A program made the position numbers and the translations under genes. Shown one piece after another: positions 51,500-60,141 of a DNA stretch of 64,000 nt. Numbering within the stretch: position 1 is the first letter of the stretch; each line of letters starts with the position of its first letter. The notes under the pieces are model-generated. The model saw nothing but the letters and a program-made list of their open reading frames with translations, was not told where the DNA came from and ran no database searches. This stretch comes from Polaribacter sp. Hel_I_88 (GTDB lineage Bacteria; Bacteroidota; Bacteroidia; Flavobacteriales; Flavobacteriaceae), in the NCBI RefSeq assembly GCF_000687935.1, contig NZ_JHZZ01000001.1, positions 2,800,001-2,864,000 on the forward strand, in the 5' to 3' direction.

Positions 51500-52093
51500 T
51501 TAATTTTCTTTAGTAGATTCTGTATTTTTTAAAACCTCTTTTTCGGTTTTTTCCCAAGAATTTTTTTCTCTTATTCTTTTATAAAGTTTGATACCTAGCA
51601 TCATTAAAATACCAAAAAGGATAATACCCACAACTCCCCAAATCCAATTTATGGCGCTTTTTACAGTAACTAAAAAAACTACTGCAAAAAGTATTATTGT
51701 CGAAATCTCATTGAAAATTCGTAACTTAAATGCTGAGTATTTTATAATATCTCTCTGAAGTTTGCTATAAATATTCTGGCAAAATCCGTGGTAAAAATAA
51801 AGTGCAAATACAAAGGCTATTTTTACCAGCATCCAAGGTTGAGATAAATAAAATGGATTTTGAATCAACATCCAAATACCAAAAATACTTGCTAGTATTG
51901 CTGATGGCCAGGTAATAATATACCAAAGGCGTTTGCTCATCAACTTATATTGCGTTTGTAAAATGGATTTTGCAGGTTCTAACTTATCTTCTGCTTCAGT
52001 TTGATAAATAAACAACCTAGGTATGTAAAACAAACCAGCAAACCAAGTAACTACAAAAATAATATGTAACGCTTTTACGTATAAAAAATCCAT
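51500..52093 (-). CDS. hemJ: Protoporphyrinogen IX oxidase, HemJ/CopD type
   Basis: 197-aa protein with four to five membrane segments. It opens MDFLYVKALHIIFVVTWFAGLFYIPRLF, carrying the conserved His and Arg of HemJ, with KLMSKRLWYIITWPSAI and WMLVKIAFVFALYFYH (a second conserved His region) after it. HemJ oxidises protoporphyrinogen IX to protoporphyrin IX in the membrane. The C-terminal 25 residues are polar and charged. It lies downstream of hemH on the same strand, so the last two steps of haem synthesis are adjacent. Confidence 0.88.
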   Translation of the reverse strand: MDFLYVKALHIIFVVTWFAGLFYIPRLFIYQTEAEDKLEPAKSILQTQYKLMSKRLWYIITWPSAILASIFGIWMLIQNPFYLSQPWMLVKIAFVFALYFYHGFCQNIYSKLQRDIIKYSAFKLRIFNEISTIILFAVVFLVTVKSAINWIWGVVGIILFGILMMLGIKLYKRIREKNSWEKTEKEVLKNTESTKEN

Positions 52094-52173
52094 AAATTTT
52101 ATGTTTCGTTTTGAGGTTTTGAAAAATTAAGCGAAAAATTTTTTCGTTAATTCCCAAAGTTTTGCATTTTTTT

Positions 52174-52208
52174 CAACTACCAACTACCAACTACTAACTA
52201 CCAACTGC
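52174..52208. repeat. Heptamer tandem repeat (CAACTAC)x5
   Basis: Five adjacent 7-base units: three exact CAACTAC, then TAACTAC and CAACTGC. It sits between hemH (stop at 52213) and hemJ. Confidence 0.9.
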
Positions 52209-52212
52209 TGAT

Positions 52213-53229
52213 TTACTCTTCAATCCAATTAACTAAAACGTCTACCCAATCATCATTATCATTAATACAAGGAATTGCGTAAAACGCTTCACCACCAGCT
52301 TCTAGAAATTCTTCTTTACCTTCCATGGCAATTTCCTCTAAGGTTTCTAAACAGTCAGATACAAATGCGGGTGTAACAACGGCTAGTTTTTTAACACCTT
52401 CTTCTGGATATTTTTCTAGCATTTTATCTGTATAGGGTTGCAACCATGGATCTCCAGCCAATCTAGATTGAAAAGAAACAAAATATTGATGTGGTTGTAA
52501 ATCTAAATATTCTACAACTTGTTTTGTAGTTTCATAACACTGGTGCTTGTAGCAAAATTCGTGTGCAGCAGAACTGGTTTTACAGCACTCAAAATTTACG
52601 CTATCATTAGGTTTACAGTGGCTTTTTGTAATGTCAGATTTTCGAACATGTCTTTCTGGAATTCCATGATAAGAAAACAGTATTTTATCCCATTCTTTTC
52701 CTTCTAAATGATTTTTAATACTATCTCCTAAAACTTTTATATAATCTTTTTTATGATAAAATGCAGGAATATGGTTAAATTTCATATGAGGGAAAAACTC
52801 TGCTCTCAATTCTTCTGCCAATACTAAAATTGTATCGGTTGTGGCCATGGCATGTTGTGGATACAAAGGCACAATTAAAACATCTGTTACACCTTTGTCA
52901 TGCAGTTCTTGTAACCCCATTTTTATAGATGGTGTTCCATAACGCATTGCTAATGCAACAGGCAATTCTGTTTTCTTTTGTACTTTATCTAACAATCTTT
53001 CAGATAAAACAATTAAAGGCGAACCTTCATCCCACCAGATTTTTTTATAAGCTTTGGCTGATTTTTTTGGTCTCGTATTTAAAATAATTCCTCTAACCAA
53101 GATGGTTCTTAGCCATTTTGGAGCGTCAATTACTCTTTCGTCCATTAAAAATTCATCCAAATACTTTCTTACATCTTTGGTTGATGTGCTTGCTGGTGAT
53201 CCTAAATTTACTAATAAAACTCCTTTCAT
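52213..53229 (-). CDS. hemH: Ferrochelatase
   Basis: 338 aa, canonical start MKGVLLVNLGSPASTSTKDVRKYL. Contains PLYPQHAMATTDTI, the catalytic His segment ILFSYHGIPERHV, a Cys-rich insert (HCKPNDSVNFECCKTSSAAHEFCY in part) and FQSRLAGDPWLQPYTD, and the end VTPAFVSDCLETLEEIAMEGKE with the conserved Glu residues. It inserts Fe2+ into protoporphyrin IX. The four clustered cysteines could support an iron-sulfur cluster, as known for some ferrochelatases, but this is inference. Confidence 0.96.
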   Translation of the reverse strand: MKGVLLVNLGSPASTSTKDVRKYLDEFLMDERVIDAPKWLRTILVRGIILNTRPKKSAKAYKKIWWDEGSPLIVLSERLLDKVQKKTELPVALAMRYGTPSIKMGLQELHDKGVTDVLIVPLYPQHAMATTDTILVLAEELRAEFFPHMKFNHIPAFYHKKDYIKVLGDSIKNHLEGKEWDKILFSYHGIPERHVRKSDITKSHCKPNDSVNFECCKTSSAAHEFCYKHQCYETTKQVVEYLDLQPHQYFVSFQSRLAGDPWLQPYTDKMLEKYPEEGVKKLAVVTPAFVSDCLETLEEIAMEGKEEFLEAGGEAFYAIPCINDNDDWVDVLVNWIEE

Positions 53230-53311
53230 TATTGAGGTTTAAATATTTAAAGTTCAAGGTTTCAAGTTTAAAACTTCAAACTATTTTTTAATATTTTTAT
53301 TTTCTTACAAT

Positions 53312-53842
53312 TTACTTATTCCCTTTTGTAAGGTTAGGATGGGCTTTTATCTGATTCGTAACTTCAAACAACGTAATCGCTAAACTATGTATTACGTTCA
53401 TGCTCGAGTTTCTGCCATACATTGGTATTGAAATTGTATAATCTACTAGATTTACATTTTCAATTCCATTTCGTTCGCTACCCAAAAGTAGTACGATTTT
53501 TTCATGATTTTTAAAATTAAAATCTTGAATATTGATGCTTTTATCAGTAATTTCTATACCAATAATTGTATTTCCTTCTTCTTTTAAACTGTTGATTAGA
53601 GAGCTAAAATTGTTATAGTATCCGTGGTCAGTTTGATTGATGGTATTTCTAGCAGTATTAATTACTTTTCTGTTTTCAATGGATGGTGAATTTTCATGAA
53701 AATAAATTTTCTCTACGCCAAAACTTTCAGAAATTCTAAAACACATGCCAATATTTTCGGGTGTCCTAATAGCATCGCAAACAATCGTAATCGGAAACTT
53801 TTGTTGTATATTTTCTACATTTTCGTGTGATAGCTGTTTCAA
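53312..53842 (-). CDS. TrmH/SpoU-family RNA 2'-O-methyltransferase
   Basis: 176 aa with the SPOUT knot motifs: PENIGMCFRISESFG (motif 1), IVLLLGSERNGIE (motif 2) and ISIPMYGRNSSMNVIHSLAITLFE (motif 3). It methylates a ribose in tRNA or rRNA using S-adenosylmethionine; which position is not readable. The last nine codons (HPNLTKGNK) derive from a dispersed repeat also present at the end of the hemCD gene, so the reading frame has run into a repeat and acquired a new tail. Confidence 0.88.
   Translation of the reverse strand: MKQLSHENVENIQQKFPITIVCDAIRTPENIGMCFRISESFGVEKIYFHENSPSIENRKVINTARNTINQTDHGYYNNFSSLINSLKEEGNTIIGIEITDKSINIQDFNFKNHEKIVLLLGSERNGIENVNLVDYTISIPMYGRNSSMNVIHSLAITLFEVTNQIKAHPNLTKGNK
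53316..53344. repeat. REP-like element forming the 3' end of the TrmH gene
   Basis: The plus strand CCCTTTTGTAAGGTTAGGAT is a variant of the element at 57836-57867 in inverse orientation. It encodes the C-terminal residues HPNLTKGNK. Confidence 0.6.
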
Positions 53843-53854
53843 ATTCTCTATTTT

Positions 53855-53924
53855 TTCTAACTTCTAACTTCTAACTTCTAACTTCTAACTTCTAACTTCT
53901 AACTTCTAACTTCTAACTTCTAAC
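53855..53924. repeat. Heptamer tandem repeat (TTCTAAC)x10
   Basis: Ten perfect copies of TTCTAAC over 70 bases. The minus-strand TAG stop of the AraC-type gene (53922-53920) lies inside the last copy. A length change here by slippage would not alter the protein. Confidence 0.97.
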
Positions 53925-54804
53925 TCTGCAAACTCATTACATATTTTTTTGGTGTTGTGCCGAATTTCTTTTTAAAAGCTGCAATAAAATGACTTGATGT
54001 GCTGTACCCAACCTGCAAACCAACTTCGTTTACATTATATTGATTTGTTTCTAGCAATCTTCGTGAATGTTCCATTTTATAATCGAACAGGAAACTATAA
54101 ACTGTATCACCATAAATTTGTTTAAAACCTTCTTTTAATTTTTTGATGTTCAAGCCAATTTCGTTTGCTAATTCTTGCAAACTTGGTGGTTCTGCCATTC
54201 TAGAAATAATAATTTCTTTCGCTTTTCTAATTTTTAAAACATTTTGTTCATCAACCAAAAAAGGACAATATTCACCTTCTGCAGTTTCATCTTTCTGAAA
54301 ATGTAAACTCAATAATTCGTAAACTTTACCTTTAACATATAATTCTCTAATAGAACTATTAATGTTTGAGTTGATAATTTGCTGCAAAACTATGCCAACT
54401 GTAGGTTTTATTTCGGCATCATCATAGTATTTTTTGTTGCTATTTTCGTTGCTTAGAAAAGGGATATAGCCAGATTCTTTAGAAAATAAAGAATGGAATT
54501 TTTCAATAGAAATTAAAATAGAAAGTAAGGTTGTTTTTGGTTGAATTTCTAAGTTTATAGGTAAAACTCTTTGAGGATTGTATAATAAAATTGATCTGTT
54601 GTCTAAAACATCAAAAGAATAAGAACCATCGTTAAATAAAAATTTAGAATTACCTCGCAAACAAAAGTGCATTTGTATGAAAGTGCTATTAATTTCGCGT
54701 TCAAAATTCAAAATTTCATTGCTTTCATTCTGAAAATGAAGTACATAAAACCCTTTTTCAAGTGTTATTTCATCTACAGTACTTTCTCCGACATTTTTAA
54801 ACAT
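53920..54804 (-). CDS. AraC-family transcriptional regulator next to hemA
   Basis: 294 aa. N-terminal cupin-like sensor region (about 1-170, with MHFCLRGNSKFLFNDG), C-terminal AraC double helix-turn-helix (about 195-290): PSLQELANEIGLNIKKLKEGFKQIYGDTVYSFL and NVNEVGLQVGYSTSSHFIAAFKKKFGTTPKKY. Divergent from hemA across 203 bases, a position that suggests control of haem or iron genes. The build is like PchR-type regulators that respond to siderophores or haem, but the ligand is inference. Its stop codon falls in a heptamer repeat. Confidence 0.87.
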   Translation of the reverse strand: MFKNVGESTVDEITLEKGFYVLHFQNESNEILNFEREINSTFIQMHFCLRGNSKFLFNDGSYSFDVLDNRSILLYNPQRVLPINLEIQPKTTLLSILISIEKFHSLFSKESGYIPFLSNENSNKKYYDDAEIKPTVGIVLQQIINSNINSSIRELYVKGKVYELLSLHFQKDETAEGEYCPFLVDEQNVLKIRKAKEIIISRMAEPPSLQELANEIGLNIKKLKEGFKQIYGDTVYSFLFDYKMEHSRRLLETNQYNVNEVGLQVGYSTSSHFIAAFKKKFGTTPKKYVMSLQS

Positions 54805-54982
54805 AAAAAATAAATTTAATCAATGTGTTTTTATTTAGAACGGTTCTATATAAAATCTTTGTAAAACCTTATCACACAACAAAAATAGGGATTCCAGTGG
54901 GTTTATTTATTAAAAAATTACTAAAAAACATAGAACGTTACTAAAAGTACTTTCAGCGATGTTTTTTTATAAATTTAGTTTT

Positions 54983-54990
54983 TATTTTTG
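54983..54990 (+). promoter_or_regulatory. Putative -7 box of the hemA promoter
   Basis: TATTTTTG matches the Bacteroidota TAnnTTTG consensus, 17 bases upstream of the hemA ATG. A clear -33 TTG is not seen. Confidence 0.45.
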
Positions 54991-55007
54991 TGCGATCTTA
55001 ACAATGT

Positions 55008-56243
55008 ATGAAAGAACTAGGGCAAGAGCACTTTTACAATATTGGCGTCAGTTATAAAAAAGCAGATGCAGAAACGCGTGGTAAATTTTCTGTTTCTAAA
55101 GAAAACCAAATTGCACTTTTAAAAGAAGCAAAAAATAAAGGGATTTCTGGAGTTTTTATAATTTCTACCTGCAACAGAACAGAAATTTTTGGTTTTGCAA
55201 ACAGACCTTGTTTGTTAATAGAATTATTATGCGATTTTTCTGAAGGAACTCCAAAAGAATTCTCTTCATTTTCTCATGTATACCAAGACCAACAGGCTAT
55301 TAATCATTTATATAGAATTGGTACAGGTTTGGATAGCCAAATTTTAGGAGATTATGAAATTGTTGGGCAATTAAGGCAAGCTTTTAAATTAGCTAAAAAA
55401 ACAAAAACGGTAAATGCTTATTTAGAAAGATTGGTAAACAGTGTTTTACAAGCGAGTAAAAAAGTTAAAAATCAAACGAAGTTAAGTTCAGGAACTACTT
55501 CAGTTTCTTATGCAGCAGTTCAGTACATTATCAAAAATATTCCAAATTATAATAACAAGAATATTCTTGTATTTGGTTTGGGGAAAATGGGGAAACATAC
55601 TTGCAAAAACTTATCAGAATATACAAAAAACAAGCAAGTTACTCTAATAAATAGAACGTTAGAGAAAACAACAGCGTTTGTGAAAGAACACAGTTCAATT
55701 CGACAAGCTGCTATAGAAAATTTAACTGAAGAAGTAGCAATTGCAGATGTTTTAGTAGTTTCTACAGGTGCAGAAAAGCCTACAATCACTAAAAAACATC
55801 TTACAGAAAATAAAGAACTTTTAATTTTAGATTTATCGATGCCAGAAAATGTTGCACACGATGTTCAAGATTATAAAAATATTTCTTTAATTAATGTAGA
55901 TGAACTTTCTAAAATAACTGATGAAACCCTAGCAGTTCGTTTGGCAGAAGTGCCAACAGCAGAAAATATAATTGCTACGCATAAAGCAGAATTCAACGAT
56001 TGGTTAAATCATAGAAGGTTTACACCAGCAATTGCTGCACTTAAATTATCACTAGAAAATATTAAAAACGACGAAATTAACTTTCAGAAGAAAAAAATTT
56101 CTGGTTTTGATGAATATCAAGCAGAAATACTAACTTCACGTTTAATTCAAAAAATAACTACTCAATTTGTAAAGCATTTAAAAGATGATAACACATCTGT
56201 AACTGAAAGTATAGATGTTATACAAAAAGTGTTTCAATCTTAA
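55008..56243 (+). CDS. hemA: Glutamyl-tRNA reductase
   Basis: 411 aa. FYNIGVSYKKADAETRGKFS at the N-terminus; FIISTCNRTEIFG with the catalytic Cys (about residue 50); HLYRIGTGLDSQILGDYEIVGQLRQAF; the Rossmann motif VFGLGKMGKHTCKNL; LDLSMPENVAHDV. It reduces glutamyl-tRNA(Glu) to glutamate-1-semialdehyde, the first step of C5-pathway haem synthesis. First gene of the plus-strand hem run; ends 10 bases before hemCD. Confidence 0.96.
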   Translation: MKELGQEHFYNIGVSYKKADAETRGKFSVSKENQIALLKEAKNKGISGVFIISTCNRTEIFGFANRPCLLIELLCDFSEGTPKEFSSFSHVYQDQQAINHLYRIGTGLDSQILGDYEIVGQLRQAFKLAKKTKTVNAYLERLVNSVLQASKKVKNQTKLSSGTTSVSYAAVQYIIKNIPNYNNKNILVFGLGKMGKHTCKNLSEYTKNKQVTLINRTLEKTTAFVKEHSSIRQAAIENLTEEVAIADVLVVSTGAEKPTITKKHLTENKELLILDLSMPENVAHDVQDYKNISLINVDELSKITDETLAVRLAEVPTAENIIATHKAEFNDWLNHRRFTPAIAALKLSLENIKNDEINFQKKKISGFDEYQAEILTSRLIQKITTQFVKHLKDDNTSVTESIDVIQKVFQS

Positions 56244-56253
56244 CCAAAACATA

Positions 56254-57867
56254 ATGCAAAAAATAATTAGAATAGGAACTCGCGAAAGTCAATTGGCTCT
56301 TTGGCAAGCAAATAAAGTGCGCACAGAATTAACTGAATTGGGCTACGAATCTATTTTAGTACCTATAAAGTCTTTAGGAGATATTGTTTTAGATAAACCT
56401 TTGTACGAGCTTGGAGTTACAGGCGTTTTTACAAAAAGTTTAGATATTGCAATGTTAAATGGCGATATTGATATTGCTGTACATTCTTTAAAAGATGTAC
56501 CTACTGCTTTGCCAGAAGGTATAGTGCAAGCAGCCGTTTTAAAACGCGGTAATTATAATGATGTTTTGGTTTTAAAAGGAAACGAAGAGTTTTTTGGACA
56601 ACCAAATGGAATTATTGCTACAGGAAGTCTGCGAAGAAAAGCCATGTGGTTAAACAGGTATCCTACACACAAAGTAGAAGGTTTAAGAGGTAATGTAAAC
56701 ACACGTTTGCAAAAGTTAGAGGATAGTGAAACTTGGGATGGAGCCATTTTTGCTGCTGCAGGTTTAGAAAGATTAGGGATTAATCCAGAAGGTAAAATAG
56801 ATCTTTCCTGGATGATTTCTGCTCCTGGTCAAGGTGCTATTATGATAACTGCTTTAGAAAAAAATGATTTTGTTTTAGATGCTTGTGAGCAATTAAACCA
56901 TCATGAAACCAAAGTTTGTGTGGGTGTAGAACGTGAGTTTTTAAGATTGTTAGAAGGTGGTTGTACTGCTCCAATTGGTGCTTTAGCTTATGTAAATTCA
57001 AAAACTGAAGAAGTTAACTTTAAAGCTGTTTTGTTAAGTAAAGATGGTTCTAAGAAAATTAAAGTAGAAAAAACGGCCAAACTTGGTAATCATAAATTTT
57101 TAGCAAAAGATTGTGCAGATTATGTAATTAATAGGGGAGGAAAAGAATTAATGTTAGAGGATAATGAAAATCAATCTAAGATCGCTTCAATTTATTCTAC
57201 AAAGAAACTTTCAGAACTTCAAAAAGAAACTTTATCAGAAGCAATTGGTATAGAAGATAGCGATTTTATTAAAATACGTTTTAATAGAATTCCTGCTAAA
57301 GTGATAAAAAACGAAATTGAAAACGTAATTATTACAAGTCAGAATGGTGTAGAAGCAATTTTGAATTCGTTCACGAAAAACGAGTTAAAATTTAAGAACA
57401 TTTATTGTGTTGGTAGAAGAACTAAAAAGTTAATCGAAACTAAAATAGGGAAAGTAACCAAGGTTGCAAAAAACGCGAAAGCTTTAGCTGAATATCTATC
57501 AAAAGAACTAAAAAATAAAGAAGTAACGTATTTCTGTAGTAATTTACGAATGGATATTTTACCAGCGTATTTACAAACGTACAGTATTGCTGTCAATGAA
57601 GTGGAGGCTTATAAAACCATGTTAAGTTCAGATGCTTTAAGTGATGAAATTTCTGGAGTTTTGTTTTATAGTCCGTCAGGAATTGAAAGTTATTTACTAG
57701 AAAATAATACTAATAAAGTGGCTTTTTGTATTGGTGAAACTACAGCAAAAGAAGCAAGAAAACATTTTAATAAAGTTGAAGTTGCAGACATGCCAAGTGT
57801 AGAAAGTGTTTTGGAATTGGTGAACAAATATTTTTCACATCCTAACCTTCCCAAAGGGAAGGAATAG
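56254..57867 (+). CDS. hemCD: Fused porphobilinogen deaminase / uroporphyrinogen-III synthase
   Basis: Start ATG at 56254 (MQKIIRIGTRESQLALWQANKVR); an upstream in-frame ATG at 56215 would overlap hemA and is rejected. Residues 1 to about 300 are HemC: LKDVPTALPEG, GSLRRKAMWL, LRGNVNTRLQKL, LSWMISAPGQGAI and EGGCTAPIGALA with the cofactor Cys. About 305-537 are a HemD-like domain (IENVIITSQNGVEAIL, IYCVGRRTKKLIE, GVLFYSPSGIESY, CIGETTAKEARKH). Together they make uroporphyrinogen III from porphobilinogen. The last residues HPNLPKGKE come from a dispersed repeat. Confidence 0.94.
   Translation: MQKIIRIGTRESQLALWQANKVRTELTELGYESILVPIKSLGDIVLDKPLYELGVTGVFTKSLDIAMLNGDIDIAVHSLKDVPTALPEGIVQAAVLKRGNYNDVLVLKGNEEFFGQPNGIIATGSLRRKAMWLNRYPTHKVEGLRGNVNTRLQKLEDSETWDGAIFAAAGLERLGINPEGKIDLSWMISAPGQGAIMITALEKNDFVLDACEQLNHHETKVCVGVEREFLRLLEGGCTAPIGALAYVNSKTEEVNFKAVLLSKDGSKKIKVEKTAKLGNHKFLAKDCADYVINRGGKELMLEDNENQSKIASIYSTKKLSELQKETLSEAIGIEDSDFIKIRFNRIPAKVIKNEIENVIITSQNGVEAILNSFTKNELKFKNIYCVGRRTKKLIETKIGKVTKVAKNAKALAEYLSKELKNKEVTYFCSNLRMDILPAYLQTYSIAVNEVEAYKTMLSSDALSDEISGVLFYSPSGIESYLLENNTNKVAFCIGETTAKEARKHFNKVEVADMPSVESVLELVNKYFSHPNLPKGKE
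57836..57867. repeat. REP-like element forming the 3' end of hemCD
   Basis: CACATCCTAACCTTCCCAAA followed by GGGAAGGAATAG has an internal CCTTCCC/GGGAAGG dyad. It supplies the final codons and TAG stop of hemCD and resembles the element at 53316-53344. Confidence 0.65.
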
Positions 57868-57890
57868 ATTGTGGAAAAAATATACTGAAA

Positions 57891-57972
57891 ATCCTGCAAG
57901 GTTTCAAAAACCTTGTAGGTATAAAATAAATAAAGAGAATACCTACAAGGTTCAAAACAAACCTTGCAGGAT
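57891..57972. repeat. Pair of inverted REP-like hairpins between hemCD and hemB
   Basis: ATCCTGCAAGG...CCTTGTAGGTAT (57891-57922) and its inverted counterpart ATACCTACAAGG...CCTTGCAGGAT (57939-57972) flank a 16-base spacer. Each half is itself a hairpin, and the two halves also pair with each other. A G-rich remnant GCTCCCCTTTGGGGAAACAG follows at 58011-58030. Confidence 0.8.
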
Positions 57973-58046
57973 ATAAAAGTATTAATTAAACACACAATTT
58001 TTAAGAGTGTGCTCCCCTTTGGGGAAACAGGGGCTATAGGGATATT

Positions 58047-59012
58047 ATGAACAGAACAAGAAGATTAAGAAAACACGAAGGAATTAGAAGACTCGTTAAA
58101 GAAACAAGACTTTCTGTTGATGATTTTGTGTATCCATTATTTATTGAAGAAGGCGAAAATATAGAAACTGAAATTGTTTCAATGCCAGGAATCAAACGTT
58201 TTTCTTTGGATACAATATCTAAAGAATTAGATGAAGTTGTGGCTTTAAAAATCCCAGCAGTGTTGTTATTCGGAATCCCATCAACCAAAGATGATGAAGG
58301 TACAGAAACTTGGAATGATGATGGAATTATGCAAAAAGCAGTTCGTTTTATCAAACAAAATTACCCAAGTTTATATGTGATAACAGATGTTTGTTTTTGT
58401 GAATATACGTCTCATGGTCATTGTGGAATTATTCATGATAATGATGTTGATAATGATGCAACTTTGGTAAATATTGCCAAGCAAGTAATTTCTCATGCAA
58501 AAGCAGGAGTAGATATGGTTGCACCTTCAGGAATGATGGACGGAACTATTGATATGATTCGCCAATCTTTAGATAATACAGGATTTGTGAACTTGCCAAT
58601 TATGGCATATTCTGTAAAATATGCATCAGCATTTTATGGGCCATTTAGAGATGCTGCAGATTCTGCACCAACTTTTGGAGACAGAAGAACCTATCAAATG
58701 GATCCATCAAATAGAGATGAAGGATTAAGAGAAGCTACTTTTGATGATCAAGAAGGAGCAGATATTTTAATGGTAAAGCCAGCATTGTCGTATTTAGATA
58801 TCATAAGAGATTTAAAAAATAATTTTGATAGACCAATTGCTTGTTATAATGTAAGTGGAGAATATGCAATGGTAAAAGCTGCTGCAGAAAAAGGTTGGAT
58901 TGATGGCGAAAAAGTAATGATGGAAAGTTTACTGTCGATGAAAAGAGCTGGAGCCGATATTATTATTACCTATTTTGCTAAAGAAGCAGCAAAAGTATTG
59001 TTGAAACGTTAA
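58047..59012 (+). CDS. hemB: Delta-aminolevulinic acid dehydratase (porphobilinogen synthase)
   Basis: 321 aa. [20 protein letters not shown] at the N-terminus; the metal-binding loop [13 protein letters not shown] with three cysteines typical of zinc-dependent enzymes; [19 protein letters not shown] with the first active-site Lys; [17 protein letters not shown] with the Schiff-base Lys; [20 protein letters not shown]. It condenses two aminolevulinate molecules to porphobilinogen. Separated from hemCD by 179 bases of repeats, so it may have its own promoter. Confidence 0.96.
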   Translation: MNRTRRLRKHEGIRRLVKETRLSVDDFVYPLFIEEGENIETEIVSMPGIKRFSLDTISKELDEVVALKIPAVLLFGIPSTKDDEGTETWNDDGIMQKAVRFIKQNYPSLYVITDVCFCEYTSHGHCGIIHDNDVDNDATLVNIAKQVISHAKAGVDMVAPSGMMDGTIDMIRQSLDNTGFVNLPIMAYSVKYASAFYGPFRDAADSAPTFGDRRTYQMDPSNRDEGLREATFDDQEGADILMVKPALSYLDIIRDLKNNFDRPIACYNVSGEYAMVKAAAEKGWIDGEKVMMESLLSMKRAGADIIITYFAKEAAKVLLKR

Positions 59013-59015
59013 ACT

Positions 59016-59051
59016 GTTTAATTGTGTAACTGAACATTTACACGATTAAAC
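59016..59051. terminator. 14-bp inverted repeat after hemB
   Basis: GTTTAATTGTGTAA and TTACACGATTAAAC pair with one G-T around an 8-base loop, 4 bases after the hemB stop. AT-rich and without a T tract, so it could equally be a repeat element. Confidence 0.5.
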
Positions 59052-59073
59052 AAATAAACAATTACACAAATAT

Positions 59074-60081
59074 ATGACCATACTTTCCCAAACATTTATA
59101 AAATCTATTAGGGAAATAATAGTAAATGCACAAAAACACGCTGTAACTGCTGTTCAGCAACAACGTGTTTTAATGTATTGGCATATTGGTCATCATATTG
59201 TAGAGGAAGAACAACAAGGAGAAGTACGTGCAGAGTATGGTGCTGAATTGATAAAAACGCTTGCTCAAGAACTCACGAAGGATTTTGGTTCAGGTTTTTC
59301 AATAAGACAATTAGAACTTTGTCGTCAATTTTACACCATTTTCCCAATTACGAACGCACTGCGTTCGCAATTGAACTGGACACAATACAGGTTGTTACTT
59401 CGAATTGAAAATGAAGATAAAAGAACTTATTATATAGAAGAATCTTGCAATAATAATTGGAGTGCAAGACAATTGGAAAGACAAATAAACAGCCAGTTAT
59501 ATGAGCGTTTGTTGTTAAGTAATGATAAAGAAAAAGTTTTAGCAATTGCTAAAAAAGAGGCAATAGTAGAGCACCCAAAAGATATTATAAAAGATCCAAT
59601 GGTTTTAGAGTTTTTAGGTTTGCAACCACAAGCTTCTTACTACGAAAAAGATTTAGAGCAATCTTTAATTAACAACATACAAAGTTTTCTATTGGAATTA
59701 GGAAATGGATTTTCTTTTGTATCAAGACAAAAACGTATACAAATAGAAGATGATGAGTATTTTGTAGATTTGGTTTTTTATAACAGATTATTAAGATGTT
59801 TCGTAATTATAGAAATCAAAACACATAAATTAACACATCAAGATTTGGGGCAATTGCAGATGTATGTTAATTATTATGACAGAACAGAAAAACAAGAAAC
59901 CGAAAATAATACGATTGGTATTTTATTGTGTACAGATAAAAATGATACAATGGTTGAATTTGCTTTGCCAGAAAAAAATGCAACTATTTTAGCAAGTCAG
60001 TATCAATTATATTTGCCTAAAAAGGAAGAAATTACAAAAGTTATCTCTCATGTTTTAGAAGATAAAAAAGAAATTGAGTAG
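59074..60081 (+). CDS. YhcG-type PDDEXK nuclease-domain protein
   Basis: 335 aa. An N-terminal helical DUF1016_N domain (about 1-150: QQQRVLMYWHIGHHIVEEEQ, YGAELIKTLAQEL, FSIRQLELCRQFY) is followed by the PDDEXK domain (about 165-325): LLELGNGFSFVSRQKRIQI, EYFVDLVFYNRLLRCFVIIEIKTHKL with D...E-x-K, DLGQLQMYVNYYD and GILLCTDKND. Members are restriction- or recombination-like nucleases often carried by mobile or accessory DNA. It interrupts the hem cluster between hemB and hemL, with a run of AT-rich repeats before it. No partner genes are next to it, so function is unknown. Confidence 0.88.
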   Translation: MTILSQTFIKSIREIIVNAQKHAVTAVQQQRVLMYWHIGHHIVEEEQQGEVRAEYGAELIKTLAQELTKDFGSGFSIRQLELCRQFYTIFPITNALRSQLNWTQYRLLLRIENEDKRTYYIEESCNNNWSARQLERQINSQLYERLLLSNDKEKVLAIAKKEAIVEHPKDIIKDPMVLEFLGLQPQASYYEKDLEQSLINNIQSFLLELGNGFSFVSRQKRIQIEDDEYFVDLVFYNRLLRCFVIIEIKTHKLTHQDLGQLQMYVNYYDRTEKQETENNTIGILLCTDKNDTMVEFALPEKNATILASQYQLYLPKKEEITKVISHVLEDKKEIE

Positions 60082-60141
60082 TTTTTAATAATACTAATGA
60101 ACAAGAATTAGCGAAAAGTGAATTGCAAAAAGCGTTAAAAG

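Noticed and set aside
53855..53924. Tandem repeat considered as a CRISPR array
   Set aside because: Unit is 7 bases without spacers and no cas genes are near; it is a simple heptamer repeat.
57958..57975. GCAGGATATA before hemB as another copy of the PUL motif
   Set aside because: It is part of an inverted REP hairpin, lacks the second unit and stands before a haem gene.
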